Positions 4,957-5,785 of a stretch of DNA of 5,785 bases are shown one piece after another; position 1 is the first letter of the stretch; each line of letters starts with the position of its first letter. The stretch is taken from positions 1 through 5,785 of the forward strand of contig JAILPF010000125.1 of NCBI GenBank assembly GCA_024699575.1, read 5' to 3'. The translations under genes were made by a program, and so were the position numbers. Source of the stretch: Acetatifactor sp. Its GTDB lineage: Bacteria; Bacillota; Clostridia; Lachnospirales; Lachnospiraceae. The notes under the pieces were generated by a model. The model did not search any database. It was not told the DNA's origin and saw only the letters and a program-made list of their open reading frames with translations.

Positions 4957-5785
4957 GCTAAACATAATACAGATGAAATAGTTGAGGCTAAATCAAAAAT
5001 AAAAATGACATTTGGAGATAGAATATTAAATGGAATATTCTATTTGTTTATAACAGTATTTTCGGGGGCGTGTTTGATTCCATTTTTGGTGGTGCTGGCA
5101 TCGTCACTTACACAGGAGCGTGCATTGACTCAATTTGGTTATTCACTTTGGCCGAGAGAATTTTCTCTGGACGCTTATAAACTGGTAACTGTTAGCTCAG
5201 ACATACCACAGGCATACTTGGTAACGATTTTCATAACGGTTTTTGGTACATTGTTGTCAATGCTTTTTACTTGTGCTGCGGCTTATGCAATGAGTGTCAA
5301 GAACTTTAAAAGCCGTTCAGCTTTCGCATTGTTTATTTATTTTACTATGTTGTTTAATGGTGGTTTGGTGGCTAACTTTTTATTGATGACCAAAACACTT
5401 CAGTTACAGAATACTATATGGGTTTTGATATTCCCTGCAATCTGTAATGCATGGAATATGTTGTTGATGAGAAATTTCTTTAATGGTATTCCGGATTCAT
5501 TGGCAGAATCCGCAAAAATTGACGGAGCGAATGATATTTTGATTCTATTTAAGATTATCCTGCCCATTTCTTTACCAGGTCTTGCCACTATTGGACTGTT
5601 TTATGCTCTGTCGTATTGGAATGAATGGTATAAGTGCTTGCTATATATAGATTCTAACCACAGTCAGTATTACACGCTGCAGTACTTGATTCAGAGAATT
5701 CTGAGACAGGTGAACTATGCTGCGACACAGCCGGCTGAGGCAGTAGGTCTTTCTACGGCGACTTTGCCAACATATGCATACAGAA
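4954..5785 (+). CDS. Carbohydrate ABC transporter permease, UgpE/YtcP (COG0395) type, 3' end outside window
   Basis: The frame is open from ATG 4954 to the window end without a stop, giving 277 residues of a family usually about 290-300 long, so only the last part is missing. A polar N-terminus of about 23 residues precedes the first membrane helix (about 25-52). FSLDAYKLV then marks the usual periplasmic-side segment, followed by further hydrophobic helices. The EAA loop reads ESAKIDGAND from E185, with conserved D190-G191-A192, and is followed by LFKIILPISLPGLAT. The serine in place of the second residue of EAA is a mild variation. SYWNEWYKCLLYI after it is typical of this partner permease type. 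It pairs with the preceding LplB-type protein to form the transmembrane channel. A substrate-binding lipoprotein gene would be expected next, outside the window. The ATPase may be a shared MsmX-like protein encoded elsewhere. Confidence 0.93.
   Translation, partial: MAKHNTDEIVEAKSKIKMTFGDRILNGIFYLFITVFSGACLIPFLVVLASSLTQERALTQFGYSLWPREFSLDAYKLVTVSSDIPQAYLVTIFITVFGTLLSMLFTCAAAYAMSVKNFKSRSAFALFIYFTMLFNGGLVANFLLMTKTLQLQNTIWVLIFPAICNAWNMLLMRNFFNGIPDSLAESAKIDGANDILILFKIILPISLPGLATIGLFYALSYWNEWYKCLLYIDSNHSQYYTLQYLIQRILRQVNYAATQPAEAVGLSTATLPTYAYR

Noticed and set aside
5400..5588. 62-residue minus-strand open frame
   Set aside because: It is antisense to the EAA-loop region of the second permease and shows no features of its own.

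Overview
The window looks like part of a low-GC Firmicutes chromosome, most likely a Lachnospiraceae-type Clostridia. The grounds are gene content (a DUF4446 tail, an HD-GYP protein, serS and a DUF3881 protein in a row), strong GGAGG-type ribosome binding sites, A+T-rich spacers and a preference for A/T-ending codons. From general knowledge of Clostridia, DUF4446 and serS often sit just downstream of parA/parB (soj/spo0J) near the origin. That would make this an origin-proximal housekeeping segment, but parAB is not in view.

Left block (1-3508): four tightly packed plus-strand genes, probably one transcription unit. They are the C-terminal end of a DUF4446 protein, an HD-GYP domain protein (candidate cyclic-di-GMP phosphodiesterase with some altered signature positions), seryl-tRNA synthetase, and a DUF3881 protein of unknown function. 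The DUF3881 gene appears to start at a TTG with a well-placed Shine-Dalgarno rather than at the first upstream ATG, which lies inside serS. Spacers are about 20 bases or less and no T-box precedes serS.

Middle block (3392-3980): a textbook sigma-A promoter (TTGACA, 17-base spacer, TATAAT) lies inside the 3' part of the DUF3881 gene. It points at a complete tRNA-Arg (anticodon CCT, 3528-3599). Next comes a strong hairpin with symmetrical A7/T7 tracts that should terminate in both directions. That hairpin is enclosed in a longer 14-bp inverted repeat which also encloses a second hairpin, so 3609-3746 could fold as a three-way junction. From 3747 to 3980 the DNA is A+T-rich and has no recognisable gene. 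It holds two very short open frames of doubtful status and a weak promoter candidate.

Right block (3981-5785): two adjacent permease genes of a carbohydrate-type ABC importer (LplB/COG4209 type, then UgpE/YtcP/COG0395 type). The second runs off the window. No ATPase or substrate-binding protein gene is visible. In this transporter class the binding protein usually follows and the ATPase is often a shared one encoded elsewhere, so this is the start of a sugar or oligosaccharide uptake operon of unknown substrate.

I see no clear undescribed system here. The observations most worth following are the perfect promoter buried in a coding sequence in front of the tRNA, the compound inverted repeat after the tRNA, and the tRNA as a boundary between a housekeeping block and an accessory-looking transport operon.
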